64,000 bases of DNA from Actinomyces israelii DSM 43320 (GCF_000711965.1 NZ_JONS01000009.1:62001-126000), one strand, 5' to 3'. Positions 52,122-61,012 are shown, counted from the stretch's first letter. The notes: a model not told the origin generated them from the letters alone. Made by a program: numbers and translations.

Positions 52122-52778
52122 TCAGCCCGCCAGGCCGGGCAGGAGGTTCTTCAGGCCGATGGTCAGCATGCCGACGGCGATCGCCGCCAGGATCATGCCC
52201 ATGAGACGGGTCATAATGGTGCGCAGCGTGATGGACATGTAGTGGCCGATGGTGGCGGAGAAGTGGAGCACGAGGCCCAGGAGCGCCAGAATGGTGAACA
52301 GCGCGAGCGCCACCGTGAGCTTGCCGCTGACGTTCTGCCCCTGGGCGACCATGACGATAATGGTCGTGATCGTGCCGGGCCCGACGAGGATCGGGAAGGT
52401 CATGGGGTAGAAGGAGATGTCGTTGGCGGCCGCGTAGTCGGCGGCCTGGGCCTTCTCGGCCTTGCTGCCCTCGTGGGCGCTCGCGCCGCGCCCGCTCAGC
52501 ATGCCCAGGGAGATGGTGAGCAGGACGAGTCCTCCGGCGACCCGGAAGTCGTCCACGGTGATGCCGAAGAAGTTCAGGAGAGTGGTTCCGGCCGCCGCCA
52601 CGACCGCGCACATGACGGCGCTGAAGGCGACGGTGCGCCAGGCGGTCCGGCGCTGCTGAGCGGCCTCCTGGCCGGTCGTCAGGCCCAGGAACAGGGGCAG
52701 GTTGACGAAGGGATTCATAATGGCGAAGAAGGCGCCGAGGGCCTTCACAAGCAGGGCTGTGTCCATGGACAGCATCAT
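52122..52778 (-). CDS. MarC-family membrane protein
   Basis: A 218-aa (from ATG 52778) six-helix membrane protein of the MarC/UPF0056 family, role unknown. It shows ALGAFFAIMNPFVNLPLFLG at the N-terminus and PMTFPILVGPGTITTIIVMV in helix 4, both hallmarks. Later in-frame ATGs at 52775 and 52766 are also possible, since GCGAGG lies close to all three. It is divergent from the sodium:solute symporter at 52930. Confidence 0.88.
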   Translation of the reverse strand: MMLSMDTALLVKALGAFFAIMNPFVNLPLFLGLTTGQEAAQQRRTAWRTVAFSAVMCAVVAAAGTTLLNFFGITVDDFRVAGGLVLLTISLGMLSGRGASAHEGSKAEKAQAADYAAANDISFYPMTFPILVGPGTITTIIVMVAQGQNVSGKLTVALALFTILALLGLVLHFSATIGHYMSITLRTIMTRLMGMILAAIAVGMLTIGLKNLLPGLAG

Positions 52779-52929
52779 GCCTCGCCGACTCCGATCATGG
52801 TGGCGGAGCACGGCTCCTGTTCCGCGTTCGACACGCTCCCGCCGAAGCGATGACGCGTCTCACGTCCGAGACGTAGAGTAGGCGGGGCCGGGCAATGTCG
52901 CCCGTCACGATCCGACCTCGAGGACCCCT

Positions 52930-54675
52930 ATGACCTTCATCCCCGCCTTCCTCGCAAGCTCCTCCGGCTCCACGCTCATTGACGCGCGCTGGTACGACTA
53001 CTTCCCGATCGTCGTCTACTTCGCCTTCGTCATCGGGGTGGGATTCATGGCCAGACGCAAGGCCGCCTCCTCCGACGAGTTCCTCACCTCCGGGCGCTCG
53101 CTGCCCGCCTGGGTCACCGGCATCGCCTTCGTGTCGGCCAACCTGGGCGCCGTGGAGATCATGGGCATGTCCGCCAACGGGGCCCAGTACGGCCTGCCGA
53201 CCTTCCACTACTTCTGGATCGGCGCGATCCCGGCCATGATCTTCCTCGGCCTGGTCATGATGCCCTTCTACTACGGCTCGAAGGTCCGCTCCGTCCCGGA
53301 GTTCATGTTCCGCCGCTACGGGACCGCGGCGCACCTGATCAACGCACTGTCCTTCGCCCTGGCGCAGCTGCTCATCGCGGGCGTCAACCTCTACCTGCTG
53401 GGCTCGATCGTCCAGCGCCTGCTGGGATGGCCCCTGTGGGTGGCGCTCATCGTCGCCGCCATTATCGTCTTCTCCTACATCACCCTCGGCGGGCTGTCCG
53501 CAGCCATCTACAACGAGGTCCTCCAGTTCTTCGTCATCGTCGCCGCCCTGCTGCCCCTGACCCTCGTCGGCCTGCACCGGGTCGGGGGCTGGAGCGGCCT
53601 GACGGCGAAGATCGCCGACGACGCCGTCGCGCACGGCGCGGACGCCTACGCCAACCCCGACGCCCAGCTGCACTCCTGGCCCGGCGTGCTGCTGTCGGGG
53701 TTCGACTCCTCGGCGCTGTCCGTCGTCGGCATCGTCTTCGGCCTGGGCTTCGTGCTGTCCTTCGGCTACTGGACGACCAACTTCGTCGAGGTCCAGCGCG
53801 CCATGGCGGCCGACTCCATCTCCTCGGCGCGCTCGGCGCCCATTGTGGGAACCTTCGCCAAGATGTTCGTGCCCTTCCTCGTCATTATCCCCGGCATGGT
53901 GGCCGCGGTGCTCGTGAGCGAGATCCACGGCCTCAAGCTCGCCACACTGGCCGGGACCGCAGCGGAGACCGGAGACGTCAAGTACAACGACGCCGTCCTG
54001 CTGCTCATGCGCGACGTCCTGCCCAACGGCCTGCTGGGCCTGGCGATCACCGGCCTGCTGGCCTCCTTCATGGCCGGCATGGCGGCCAATATCTCGGCCT
54101 TCAACACGGTCTTCACGGTCGACCTCTACCAGCGCTACATCAACAAGGACGCCGACGACGCCCGCTACCTGCGCATGGGGCACATCGCCACCGGCGTGGC
54201 GACCGTCGTCGCGATCTTCACGGCGCTGATCGCCTCGACCTACTCCAACCTCATGGACTACCTCCAGCAGCTCTTCTCCATGTTCAACGCGCCCCTGTTC
54301 GCCACCTTCATTATCGGCATGTTCTGGAAGCGCGCGACGAACCACGGCGGCTGGGCGGGCCTGACGGCCGGGACGCTGGCGGCGCTGGCCGTCAACATCC
54401 TCAACTGGAACCACATCGTCACCTTCCCCGGGCAGGGGGCCGCCTTCCTCGCGGCGGGCATCGCCTTCGCCGTCGACATCGTGGTGACCATCGCGGTCTC
54501 CCTCGGCACGGCGCCGCGCCCGGACGACCAGCTCAAGGGCTTCGTCTACTCGCTGACGCCCGCGTCAGACCGGCGCGACCCTGCCGCCGCCGAGCTCGCC
54601 TGGTTCCGCCGCCCCGTGCCGCTGGCGATCCTGTCCGGCGGCCTCGTCGTCCTGCTCAACCTCATCTTCCACTGA
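52930..54675 (+). CDS. Sodium:solute symporter (SSS family)
   Basis: A 581-aa, 13-to-14-helix sodium symporter. Family blocks are GFMARRKAASSDEFLTSGRS, VSANLGAVEIMGMSANGAQY, FSYITLGGLSAAIYNEVLQF and SFGYWTTNFVEVQRAMAADS, typical of SGLT-like proteins. The substrate could be a sugar, an inositol or an organic acid. GAGGACCCCT precedes the ATG. A 93-aa membrane partner follows after 12 nt. No operator of the inositol type is seen upstream. Confidence 0.9.
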   Translation: MTFIPAFLASSSGSTLIDARWYDYFPIVVYFAFVIGVGFMARRKAASSDEFLTSGRSLPAWVTGIAFVSANLGAVEIMGMSANGAQYGLPTFHYFWIGAIPAMIFLGLVMMPFYYGSKVRSVPEFMFRRYGTAAHLINALSFALAQLLIAGVNLYLLGSIVQRLLGWPLWVALIVAAIIVFSYITLGGLSAAIYNEVLQFFVIVAALLPLTLVGLHRVGGWSGLTAKIADDAVAHGADAYANPDAQLHSWPGVLLSGFDSSALSVVGIVFGLGFVLSFGYWTTNFVEVQRAMAADSISSARSAPIVGTFAKMFVPFLVIIPGMVAAVLVSEIHGLKLATLAGTAAETGDVKYNDAVLLLMRDVLPNGLLGLAITGLLASFMAGMAANISAFNTVFTVDLYQRYINKDADDARYLRMGHIATGVATVVAIFTALIASTYSNLMDYLQQLFSMFNAPLFATFIIGMFWKRATNHGGWAGLTAGTLAALAVNILNWNHIVTFPGQGAAFLAAGIAFAVDIVVTIAVSLGTAPRPDDQLKGFVYSLTPASDRRDPAAAELAWFRRPVPLAILSGGLVVLLNLIFH

Positions 54676-54687
54676 TCGGAGCCACTC

Positions 54688-54969
54688 ATGAATGCACGCA
54701 CTCGCTCCCTGGCGGACATCCGCATCGTCATCGGCGCCGTCCTGAGCATTATCGGCCTGTTCCTGCTGATCTGCTCGGCGTTCCTCAACGGCCCCGAGGA
54801 GATGGCCAAGACCGGGGACGTCAACGCCAACCTGTGGTCGGGGCTGGGCCTGGTCGTCATCGCCGTCCTCATGATCCTGTGGTGGGTGGCGGACCCGGGC
54901 GGGGAGTCCGGCGACGAGAACATCACCGGCATGCCGGAGGAGGAGATCGAGCAGAGCCGCTCGCGCTGA
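54688..54969 (+). CDS. Small two-helix partner of the SSS symporter
   Basis: A 93-aa protein with helices IVIGAVLSIIGLFLLICSAF and GLGLVVIAVLMILWWVAD and an acidic C-terminus. It begins 12 nt after the symporter stop with CGGAGCC upstream, so it is co-translated in practice. The placement suggests a stability or assembly factor. No characterised family is recognised. Confidence 0.75.
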   Translation: MNARTRSLADIRIVIGAVLSIIGLFLLICSAFLNGPEEMAKTGDVNANLWSGLGLVVIAVLMILWWVADPGGESGDENITGMPEEEIEQSRSR

Positions 54970-55026
54970 GCCCGTCGAGGCCGCCGGGGCTGCCGGGGTG
55001 CGGCGGGTCCGCTCCCCGGCGGACGA

Positions 55027-55070
55027 CGCGGTCGGGGGCTCCCACCAGGTGGTGGGAGCCCCCGACCGCG
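55027..55070. terminator. Bidirectional hairpin terminator
   Basis: Perfect 20-bp arms CGCGGTCGGGGGCTCCCACC (55027-55046) and complement (55051-55070), loop AGGT, then TTTG. It lies between the convergent 54969 and 55090 gene ends. Confidence 0.9.
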
Positions 55071-55089
55071 TTTGATCGGTTGAGTCGGC

Positions 55090-55356
55090 TCAGGCGTCGA
55101 GGTCCGTCTCAAGCAGGGCCTTGAGCTCACCGAGCGCGGCGTCGGCGCCATCGGCGTCGGAGGCCAGGGTGACGACGTCGCCGAAGCCGGCGCCGAGCGT
55201 CATGACTCCCAGGATGGAGGAGGCGTCGACAGGAGCGCCGCCCTCCTTGGCGATGGTGACGGGAACGCCCTTCTCGGCGACGGCCTTGACGAAGGTGGCG
55301 GCGGGACGGGCGTGAAGGCCGACCTTGGAGGCGATGGTGGCGGTGACCTGGGCCAT
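55090..55356 (-). CDS. ptsH: Phosphocarrier protein HPr
   Basis: Phosphoryl carrier of the sugar phosphotransferase system. The 88-aa protein has the active-site His15 in KVGLHARPAATFV and the regulatory Ser46 in DASSILGVMTLGAGFGD. Length and order match the family. TAAGGAG precedes the ATG. It stands alone; ptsI is not next to it in this window. Confidence 0.96.
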   Translation of the reverse strand: MAQVTATIASKVGLHARPAATFVKAVAEKGVPVTIAKEGGAPVDASSILGVMTLGAGFGDVVTLASDADGADAALGELKALLETDLDA

Positions 55357-55505
55357 GGAGTTGCTCCTTACGGGGATGGGGCCGACGGCGATGGGGCGGC
55401 ATCTGCACCTGCGCGCCGATGCGAGGACCAGCCGACGGCTGATTGCGCCTTCACACTACCCGACTTCGGCGGCCGGCGGCGCCTTACGGACGCACAAAGG
55501 TTCAT

Positions 55506-56120
55506 TCACGAGGACTCGGCGTCTGCCTGATCCGTCAAGGGGCTCGGTGTGGGCCGACTGGCGTCGAAGCTCTCCGCTCCCGCTGTGATCATGAGCTCCA
55601 TGGGGTCTGTTCCCGACAGCCTCTCGCCGCCGATGCGCTCCAGCGCCCTGTTCCGCCAGCTCTTGGGAAGAGCCGGCGCCGAGGCCGTCACCGTCCAGGC
55701 CATGACTTCCGCGGGCGGGTAGGCGAAAGACCGGTTCGAGCAGGGTCAGGGAGCGCACGCGGTCGGGATGGAGCCGGCGTAGACGGCGGCGGTGGCGCCG
55801 CCGAAGGAGTGTCCGACCAGGTGAGGGCCCTCGGGGGCGAGGGCGGAGATCACCTCGTCGGTCCAGGCGGCCTGGTCCTCCACGGACGTCAGGGGCGCGG
55901 GCTGGACGGACATGCCGGCGTCTCCGAGCGCGTCGAGGGCGATGACGCGGCGGGACCTGGCCAGCTTCGGAACGTTCGCCGCCCACATGGGCGCTCCCGA
56001 GATCCTCCCGGGCAGAAGGACCACGGGAGGCGAGTCCTGCTCCCCGCCGCCCGCCCAGGTGTAGACGCGCACCGTTCCGAAGCTGGTGGCGACGTCGTCC
56101 GTCTCGCTGGGAGCGGGCAT
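55506..56120 (-). pseudogene. Decayed alpha/beta hydrolase
   Basis: The N-terminal part (from ATG 56120) reads VATSFGTVRVYTWAGGGEQD, PPVVLLPGRISGAPMWAANV, VIALDALGDAGMSVQPAP and the nucleophile GPHLVGHSFGGATAAVYAGS, then stops. The continuation appears in other frames: LHPDRVRSLTLLEPVF (near 55740) and DPMELMITAGAESFDASRPT (near 55580). At least two frameshifts separate the pieces, so no full enzyme can be made. Confidence 0.75.
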
Positions 56121-56325
56121 GGTCTCCACTACTGCAGCTCCAAGCAGGAGCTGGTGCACGCGGGCTGCCGCGCCATCGTGGAGACAGCGGCAGACGCCCA
56201 CCAGGAGCGCACCGGGTCTCTCACTCCCGTGGAGGACCTGCGAGCTGCTCACCACGTCCATCCCCCGCAGCGAGATCTCCTCGCTGCGGGCGGCGGAGGA
56301 CCGCCCCGCGGCGGGCGCCGGCTGA
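56116..56325 (+). pseudogene. TetR-family regulator fragment
   Basis: GHGLHYCSSKQELVHAGCRA matches the end of a TetR helix-turn-helix domain (LYYHFxSKxEL) and continues IVETAADAHQERTGSLTPVE. After a frameshift, CELLTTSIPRSEISSLRAAE continues the ligand domain. The first ~40 residues and the C-terminus are missing. Divergent from the decayed hydrolase, probably its former regulator. Confidence 0.6.
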
Positions 56326-56593
56326 AGCGCGCCGTACGGCTCAGGAATAGTCCGCGTCCACCGTCCGCACCGCGGCGGCAGCCGGCACTCCCCGCTCCTG
56401 GTGCCCGCAGCGTGCGGAGGACACCGTGCGGATCGGTGTGGTCTCCGGCCCGTTCGCGCTCAGGAGCGCGCCGCGCAGGCCGCAAGTGGTCGGGGGCGGT
56501 GGAGAGCGCAGCCGAGGAAGGGCTCGGGGCAGATGCGCACAACCTCGGCCATGCCGCACCGGCCAGGGCTTTCTTCTCTTTTCTCTTTCTCGG

Positions 56594-56668
56594 TCACGAC
56601 GACGACCGCGGTCCTCGTGTCCGAGGAGGACCGGGAGGCGATCCAGGAGACTCTGCGTCGGCCCGGGC
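56594..56668 (+). pseudogene. Partial second copy of the Phd antitoxin gene
   Basis: The stretch TTTAVLVSEEDREAIQETLR repeats residues ~34-52 of the antitoxin at 56837 (STAVLVSEEDWEAIQETLH) at nearly identical DNA level. The sequence outside the shared ~75 nt is unrelated. The rest of 56331-56836 shows no gene except the repeat and promoter listed separately. Confidence 0.75.
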
Positions 56669-56746
56669 CGGACGGGCGGCGCGCGAGGCTGCGGGTGCGC
56701 CAGGTGATCACCCTCTGGGGCGCAGCGGCGCCCGGCGAGCGCCTCG

Positions 56747-56786
56747 AACCGATCTCGACGCGGAACCCGACCGATCTCGACGAAGG
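56747..56786 (-). repeat. Gene-end repeat (copy J), two units
   Basis: ACCGATCTCGACGCGGAA plus four bases, then ACCGATCTCGACGAAG. Here the block sits just upstream of the toxin-antitoxin operon rather than after an intact gene, the clearest exception to the 3'-end rule. Confidence 0.75.
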
Positions 56787-56795
56787 AGCTTGCCG

Positions 56796-56820
56796 ATACG
56801 TACGCATAGTCGTACGCTAC
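56796..56820 (+). promoter_or_regulatory. Probable Phd operator: repeated GTACGC boxes
   Basis: CGTACGCAT and CGTACGCTA occur 12 nt apart directly before GGGAGGGGG and ATG 56837. Phd/YefM antitoxins autoregulate through short palindromes of this kind (GTAC core). Confidence 0.5.
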
Positions 56821-56836
56821 GGGAGGGGGATGCGTC

Positions 56837-57079
56837 ATGAGTACTATCAACGCCACAGCAGCCAGGTCCAATCTGTATCGACTCATCGATCAGGTCGCCG
56901 AGGAGTCCCGTCCTGTCAGAATCACCGGGCGGCGGTCGACCGCGGTCCTCGTGTCCGAGGAGGACTGGGAGGCGATCCAGGAGACTCTGCATCTCCAGGC
57001 GGTACCCGGGCTGGTTGACTCTGTTCGGCGGGCCCGTGAGGAGGGTGTCGAGGCCGCATCGGAAGAGCTCGACTGGTGA
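56837..57079 (+). CDS. Phd/YefM-family antitoxin
   Basis: An 80-aa antitoxin. The N-terminal DNA-binding domain reads STINATAARSNLYRLIDQVA, then VRITGRRSTAVLVSEEDWEA, a textbook Phd/YefM pattern. The C-terminal 25 residues (GLVDSVRRAREEGVEAASEE) bind and block the toxin. Strong GGGAGGGGG upstream. The toxin gene overlaps its stop by 4 nt. Confidence 0.93.
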   Translation: MSTINATAARSNLYRLIDQVAEESRPVRITGRRSTAVLVSEEDWEAIQETLHLQAVPGLVDSVRRAREEGVEAASEELDW

Positions 57080-57342
57080 GCGCCTGGACTCTGCGCTACT
57101 CGCGTCAGGCGCAGAAGGATGCGCGTAGGCTCGCCGCCTCGAACCTCAGGAATCGTGCGCAGCGTCTTCTCGACATCGTCGCGGACGATCCCTTCGCCCG
57201 CCCGCCGGCCTACGAGCGTCTGGTGGGCGACCTGGCGGGCTGCTACTCCCGTCGGATCAACATCCAGCATCGACTCGTCTACGAGGTGTTCCCGGAGGAG
57301 CGGATAGTCCTGGTCCTGCGGATGTGGACGCACTATGAATGA
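57076..57342 (+). CDS. YoeB/Txe-family toxin
   Basis: An 88-aa ribosome-dependent mRNA endonuclease. Conserved residues are Glu47 (YERLVGDLAGCYSRRIN), Arg59/Arg60, His65 (QHRLVYEV) and His86 (MWTHYE), matching the catalytic set of YoeB. GTG 57076 overlaps the antitoxin stop (GTGA), which keeps the two products in ratio. Nothing is seen between 57343 and the repeat at 57529. Confidence 0.93.
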   Translation: MSAWTLRYSRQAQKDARRLAASNLRNRAQRLLDIVADDPFARPPAYERLVGDLAGCYSRRINIQHRLVYEVFPEERIVLVLRMWTHYE

Positions 57343-57528
57343 CACGGGTCGATGACGGAGACTTCTCGGGGGACGGCTCCTCATATGAGTGCGGCCTGCG
57401 CCCGTCTTGGGGGGGGCGCCCCCGAGGCGGGCACAGGCCGCGGCGCGTGCTCTACCGGTCGTGGAGTGCGCGGTCACGCACAGCCCGGTGCAGCCCCGTG
57501 CAGGACGGACGGCGGGCCGGGATCTCGG

Positions 57529-57633
57529 ACCGATCTCGGCGCGGAACTGGACCGATCTCGACGCGGAACTGGACCGATCTCGGCGCGGAACTGGACCGAT
57601 CTCGGCGCGGAACTGGACCGATCTCGGCGAAGG
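57529..57633 (-). repeat. Gene-end repeat (copy K), the longest array
   Basis: Four full 22-nt units in exact tandem (starts 57529, 57551, 57573, 57595), each ACCGATCTCGRCGCGGAA plus CTGG, and a partial fifth (57617-57633) ending GGCGAAGG. Only one base varies between the units (G or A at unit position 11). Read on the minus strand it begins 70 nt after the stop of the sugar-binding-protein gene. Confidence 0.92.
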
Positions 57634-57702
57634 GGAGCCGCGGGCCCGGCGCCCCTGCGGAGCTCCGTGCGGGACGGACGACGCTCCGGGGCGCCTCAGT
57701 CC

Positions 57703-59136
57703 TCAGCCCTTGTCGTGCGTCGTGGAGGTCTCGAACAGGAGGTTGATCTGCTCGTTGGCCCTGGTGAGCGTGGAGGCGGGCCTCCGCTCCGCCCACAGGG
57801 CGTCCGTGGCGGGCTTCATAATTGCCGCGACGTCAGCGCCGAAGTAGGTCAGCGGGAAGTAGAAGGTCGTCCCCCTGTCCACGTGGTCGGTGAAGGGCGC
57901 CGTCGGCAGCCCCGTCCTCTCGAACACCTCGACCGCCTTGCGCGTGGAGGAGGCGATGGCCGGGAAGACGACGCCGTAGGAGGCCACGATGTCCTGCGCC
58001 TCGGCCGTGCCCAGGAAGGCCACCCACTTGGAGGCGTTCTCAATGTTGCCCGACTGCTTGGCGATGGAGTCGCCCAGACCGTTGAACAGGGAGACGGACT
58101 TGCCGTTGGGGCCGACCGGGTTCGCGGCGATTCCGACACTGACCTCCAGGTTCGCGTAGGTGTTGAACATCCACGAGCCGTTGATGCACATGGCGATGGA
58201 CCCCGAGCCCAGCTGGACATCGGTGCCCGAGGTGGTGGAGAAGGCGCCGCGAGGAGGCATGTAGCCCTTGTCCACCAGGCCGAAGTACCAGTCCATGGTC
58301 TTCTGGAAGACCGGATCGTCGTAGCGGTAGCGGTCTCCCCAGGTCTCCTTGTTCGTGTAGTACCAATCGCCCACCGAACCGGTGAAGGGGCTCCACTGGG
58401 TCTGTCCGTCAGCCGAGCCCGCGTCCTTGATGCTCAGGCCGTAAACGGCGATCCGGCTCTTGTCGAATCCGTCCTCGTCCCCGCGCACGCCGTTCTTGTC
58501 GACGGTCAGGCGGGCGAGGATCCTCTCGAAGGTGCCGCCGTCGTCGGGGTTCCAGGTCCAGGCTGCCAGGTCCTTCTCGCTCAGACCGGCGTCGGCGAGC
58601 ATGTCCTTGTTGTAGAAGACCGCCTCGGTGTCCCAGTCCTTGGGGCAGCCGTACTGGCGGCCGTCCTCGCCCTTCCACAGGTCGATGAGCCCCTCCTGGA
58701 AGGCGGACTCGTCCACGCCCGACCAGGCGGCCTGCTCGTCCAGAGGAAGCAGGACGTCCAGGTCCACGAACTGGGCGAACTTGGAGATGTGGTCGGTGAA
58801 GACGTCCGGGCCGGTGCCGGCGATGAATCCCGCCGTCAGCTTGGTCCAGTAGTCGTCCCAGGCGATCTGGGTGATATTGACGTGGATGCCGGTGGCCTCC
58901 TCGAAGGCCGCCGCGCACGCCTCGTAGGCGGGGAGCTGGCTGGCGTCCCACAGCCAGTACTCCACGGCGCCGGAGGGGCCTGATTTCCGGGAGCCCCCGG
59001 AGCACGCCGCCAGGGCGAGGGCCGCGGCGCCCGAGGCCAGGCCGCCGAGGAATCCGCGACGGGACAGTGAGGGGCGAGGGGCGAAATTCTTAGTGAGATT
59101 CTGAGTAAGATTCTGAGTGAGATTCGTAGCCGTCAT
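57703..59136 (-). CDS. ABC sugar-binding lipoprotein (family 1)
   Basis: Extracellular solute-binding protein of the CUT1 type, 477 aa from ATG 59136 (GAGG six nt upstream); GTG 59148, overlapping the permease stop, is an alternative. It has a twin-arginine-like SLSRRGFLGGLASGAAALA and a lipobox LAAC (Cys45). The mature protein shows VEYWLWDASQLPAYEACAAA, GTGPDVFTDHISKFAQF and a ligand-site NGSWMF. The N-terminus has a short repeat, NLTQNLTQNLTKNF. It is the last gene of the galactoside operon, an unusual place for the binding protein. Confidence 0.92.
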   Translation of the reverse strand: MTATNLTQNLTQNLTKNFAPRPSLSRRGFLGGLASGAAALALAACSGGSRKSGPSGAVEYWLWDASQLPAYEACAAAFEEATGIHVNITQIAWDDYWTKLTAGFIAGTGPDVFTDHISKFAQFVDLDVLLPLDEQAAWSGVDESAFQEGLIDLWKGEDGRQYGCPKDWDTEAVFYNKDMLADAGLSEKDLAAWTWNPDDGGTFERILARLTVDKNGVRGDEDGFDKSRIAVYGLSIKDAGSADGQTQWSPFTGSVGDWYYTNKETWGDRYRYDDPVFQKTMDWYFGLVDKGYMPPRGAFSTTSGTDVQLGSGSIAMCINGSWMFNTYANLEVSVGIAANPVGPNGKSVSLFNGLGDSIAKQSGNIENASKWVAFLGTAEAQDIVASYGVVFPAIASSTRKAVEVFERTGLPTAPFTDHVDRGTTFYFPLTYFGADVAAIMKPATDALWAERRPASTLTRANEQINLLFETSTTHDKG

Positions 59137-59144
59137 CTGGTGCC

Positions 59145-60095
59145 TCACTTAATGCCGGTAAAGCCGATGGAGTTGACAATGCGCTTGGCGAAGGCCGCGA
59201 ACAGCAGGAGCATCGGGAGGGCGGCCACGAGCGTGGCGGCCATGAGCCCGGACCAGTCGGGCCCGGTCTGCGGGGCCTGGGACTTGAAGACCGCCAGGGC
59301 CACCGTGAGCACCCGGGAGGAGTCGGTGTAGGAGACCAGGAGGGGCCAGAAGTAGTCGTTCCAGGCCGTGATGTAGGTCAGGATCGCCAGGGTGGAGATG
59401 GGCGCCCTGGCCATGGGCAGGATCAGCTGGAAGAACACGCGGACCTTCGAGGCGCCGTCGAGCAGGGCCGCCTCCTCCAGCTCGCGGGGGATGTTCATGA
59501 AGAACTGCTTGAGGAAGAACACGGCGAAGGGCGTCATGAGCATGGTCGGCAGGGCCACGCCCAGGAGGCTGTCGACGAGGTGGAGCTGCTTGACCAGGAC
59601 GAAGTTGGGCAGGAGCGTGAAGATCGAGGGGACCATGAGGGCGGCCAGGAAGATCCCGAAGACCGTGTCGCGCCCCTTCCAGCGCAGGCGGGAGAAGGAG
59701 TAGGCCGCCATGGCGGAGAAGAAGACCTGCCCCGCCGTCACCAGGGTGGCCACGACGACCGAGTTGCGCAGGTAGAGCCAGAAGCTGATGGCGGCGCCAG
59801 AGCCGCCGTCGGCGAGGGCCTCCTGGGTGGACTGCGCGCCGAAGACGCGGGCGAAGCCGCGCAGGTTGGTATCCACGGGCAGGATGCTCGTGGGGTCGGC
59901 GGTGATGCCCGCGTTGGAGGACAGGGCGGTGCGCAGCACCCAGTAGAAGGGCAGCAGGGTGAAGAGCATAATGAGGACCATTGCGGCCCAGGCCAGGATC
60001 CGGCCCGTGGTGAGGCGGGTCCTGGGGGGGACGGTGGCGGAGGGGCCGGGGCCGACGTCGGTGCGCGAGCTCGCGGTTGCGGTTGCAGCAGTCAT
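59145..60095 (-). CDS. ABC sugar permease, MalG type
   Basis: A 316-aa inner-membrane permease with six helices. The C-terminal half carries the EAA loop that contacts the ATPase: ELEEAALLDGASKVRVFFQL followed by ILPMARAPISTLAI. It is preceded by LPFYWVLRTALSSNAGITAD, typical of MalG-like subunits. It starts 17 nt after the MalF-type gene, and its stop region runs into the binding-protein gene. No ATPase gene is present in the operon, as usual for CUT1 systems sharing MsiK/MsmK. Confidence 0.93.
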   Translation of the reverse strand: MTAATATASSRTDVGPGPSATVPPRTRLTTGRILAWAAMVLIMLFTLLPFYWVLRTALSSNAGITADPTSILPVDTNLRGFARVFGAQSTQEALADGGSGAAISFWLYLRNSVVVATLVTAGQVFFSAMAAYSFSRLRWKGRDTVFGIFLAALMVPSIFTLLPNFVLVKQLHLVDSLLGVALPTMLMTPFAVFFLKQFFMNIPRELEEAALLDGASKVRVFFQLILPMARAPISTLAILTYITAWNDYFWPLLVSYTDSSRVLTVALAVFKSQAPQTGPDWSGLMAATLVAALPMLLLFAAFAKRIVNSIGFTGIK

Positions 60096-60112
60096 GGGTG
60101 GCTTCCTTAGTC

Positions 60113-61012
60113 TCAGTCCAGGTCCGTCTGGCCCGCACGGGTCATGCGGTACTGGAGGGCGGTGATGGCGGCGAGGATGATGAGCAGGCCCACCGCCATG
60201 GCCGAGGCGTAGCCGAACTGGAAGCGCCCGAAGGCCATGTCGTAGATGTAGTACTGCAGGACGCGCGTGGCGTTGACGGGGCCTCCCTGGGTGGTCACCG
60301 AGACGGTGTCGAAGACCTGGAAGGAGCCGATCATCGTCATAATGAGGACCAGTGCGAGGATGGGGCGCAGCAGGGGGACGGTGATCCTCCAGAACATGCG
60401 CCACTCGCTGGCGCCGTCCACCTTGCCGGCCTCGTAGACGGTGTTCGGGATGGACTGCAGGCCCGCGAAGATGAGCAGGGCCGTGTAGCCCGCGTGCCGC
60501 CACACGTTGATGACGGCGATGGTGGGAATGGCCAGGGCGGAGGAGAAGAAGTCCACGCGCGAGCCGGTGACGGCCTCGATGACCTGGTTGGTGATGCCCA
60601 GCGTGTTGTCCAGGATCCACAGCCACAGCATGGCGGCAACCACGTTGGACACCAGGTAGGGGGTCAGCACGATCGAGCGGACGAAGGTGGACTGGGTCAG
60701 GCGCTGCATGAGGACGGCGATGGCCAGGGCGAGGATCGTCTGCAGCCCGATATTGATGACGACGTACTCCAGGGTCACCCACACGGCGTTCCAGAAGGTG
60801 TCGTCGTGGACCATGCGCTTGTAGTTGTCCAGGCCCGCGAACTTCTCGGGGGTCAGGAGGTTGTACTCGGTGAAGGACAGCCAGATGCCTCGGATGAGGG
60901 GCCAGATGTAGAAGGCGATGAGGCCGACCGCCGCGGGCACGATGAAGGTCAGGCCGAGGACCCGGTCGTCCTTCGGCCGCCGGCGTAAGGCCGCCGGAGT
61001 GGTTGCGGACAT
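60113..61012 (-). CDS. ABC sugar permease, MalF type
   Basis: A 299-aa permease with six helices. It starts VLGLTFIVPAAVGLIAFYIW and includes the EAA loop VYEAGKVDGASEWRMFWRIT. The C-terminus (QYRMTRAGQTDLD) is short. Pairs with the MalG-type subunit to import an oligosaccharide. GGAGAACC precedes the ATG. It follows the alpha-galactosidase by 157 nt; no gene lies between. Confidence 0.93.
   Translation of the reverse strand: MSATTPAALRRRPKDDRVLGLTFIVPAAVGLIAFYIWPLIRGIWLSFTEYNLLTPEKFAGLDNYKRMVHDDTFWNAVWVTLEYVVINIGLQTILALAIAVLMQRLTQSTFVRSIVLTPYLVSNVVAAMLWLWILDNTLGITNQVIEAVTGSRVDFFSSALAIPTIAVINVWRHAGYTALLIFAGLQSIPNTVYEAGKVDGASEWRMFWRITVPLLRPILALVLIMTMIGSFQVFDTVSVTTQGGPVNATRVLQYYIYDMAFGRFQFGYASAMAVGLLIILAAITALQYRMTRAGQTDLD

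Noticed and set aside
57529-57633. CRISPR array
   Set aside because: The 22-nt units are contiguous with no spacers, copies are dispersed, and no cas genes are present.
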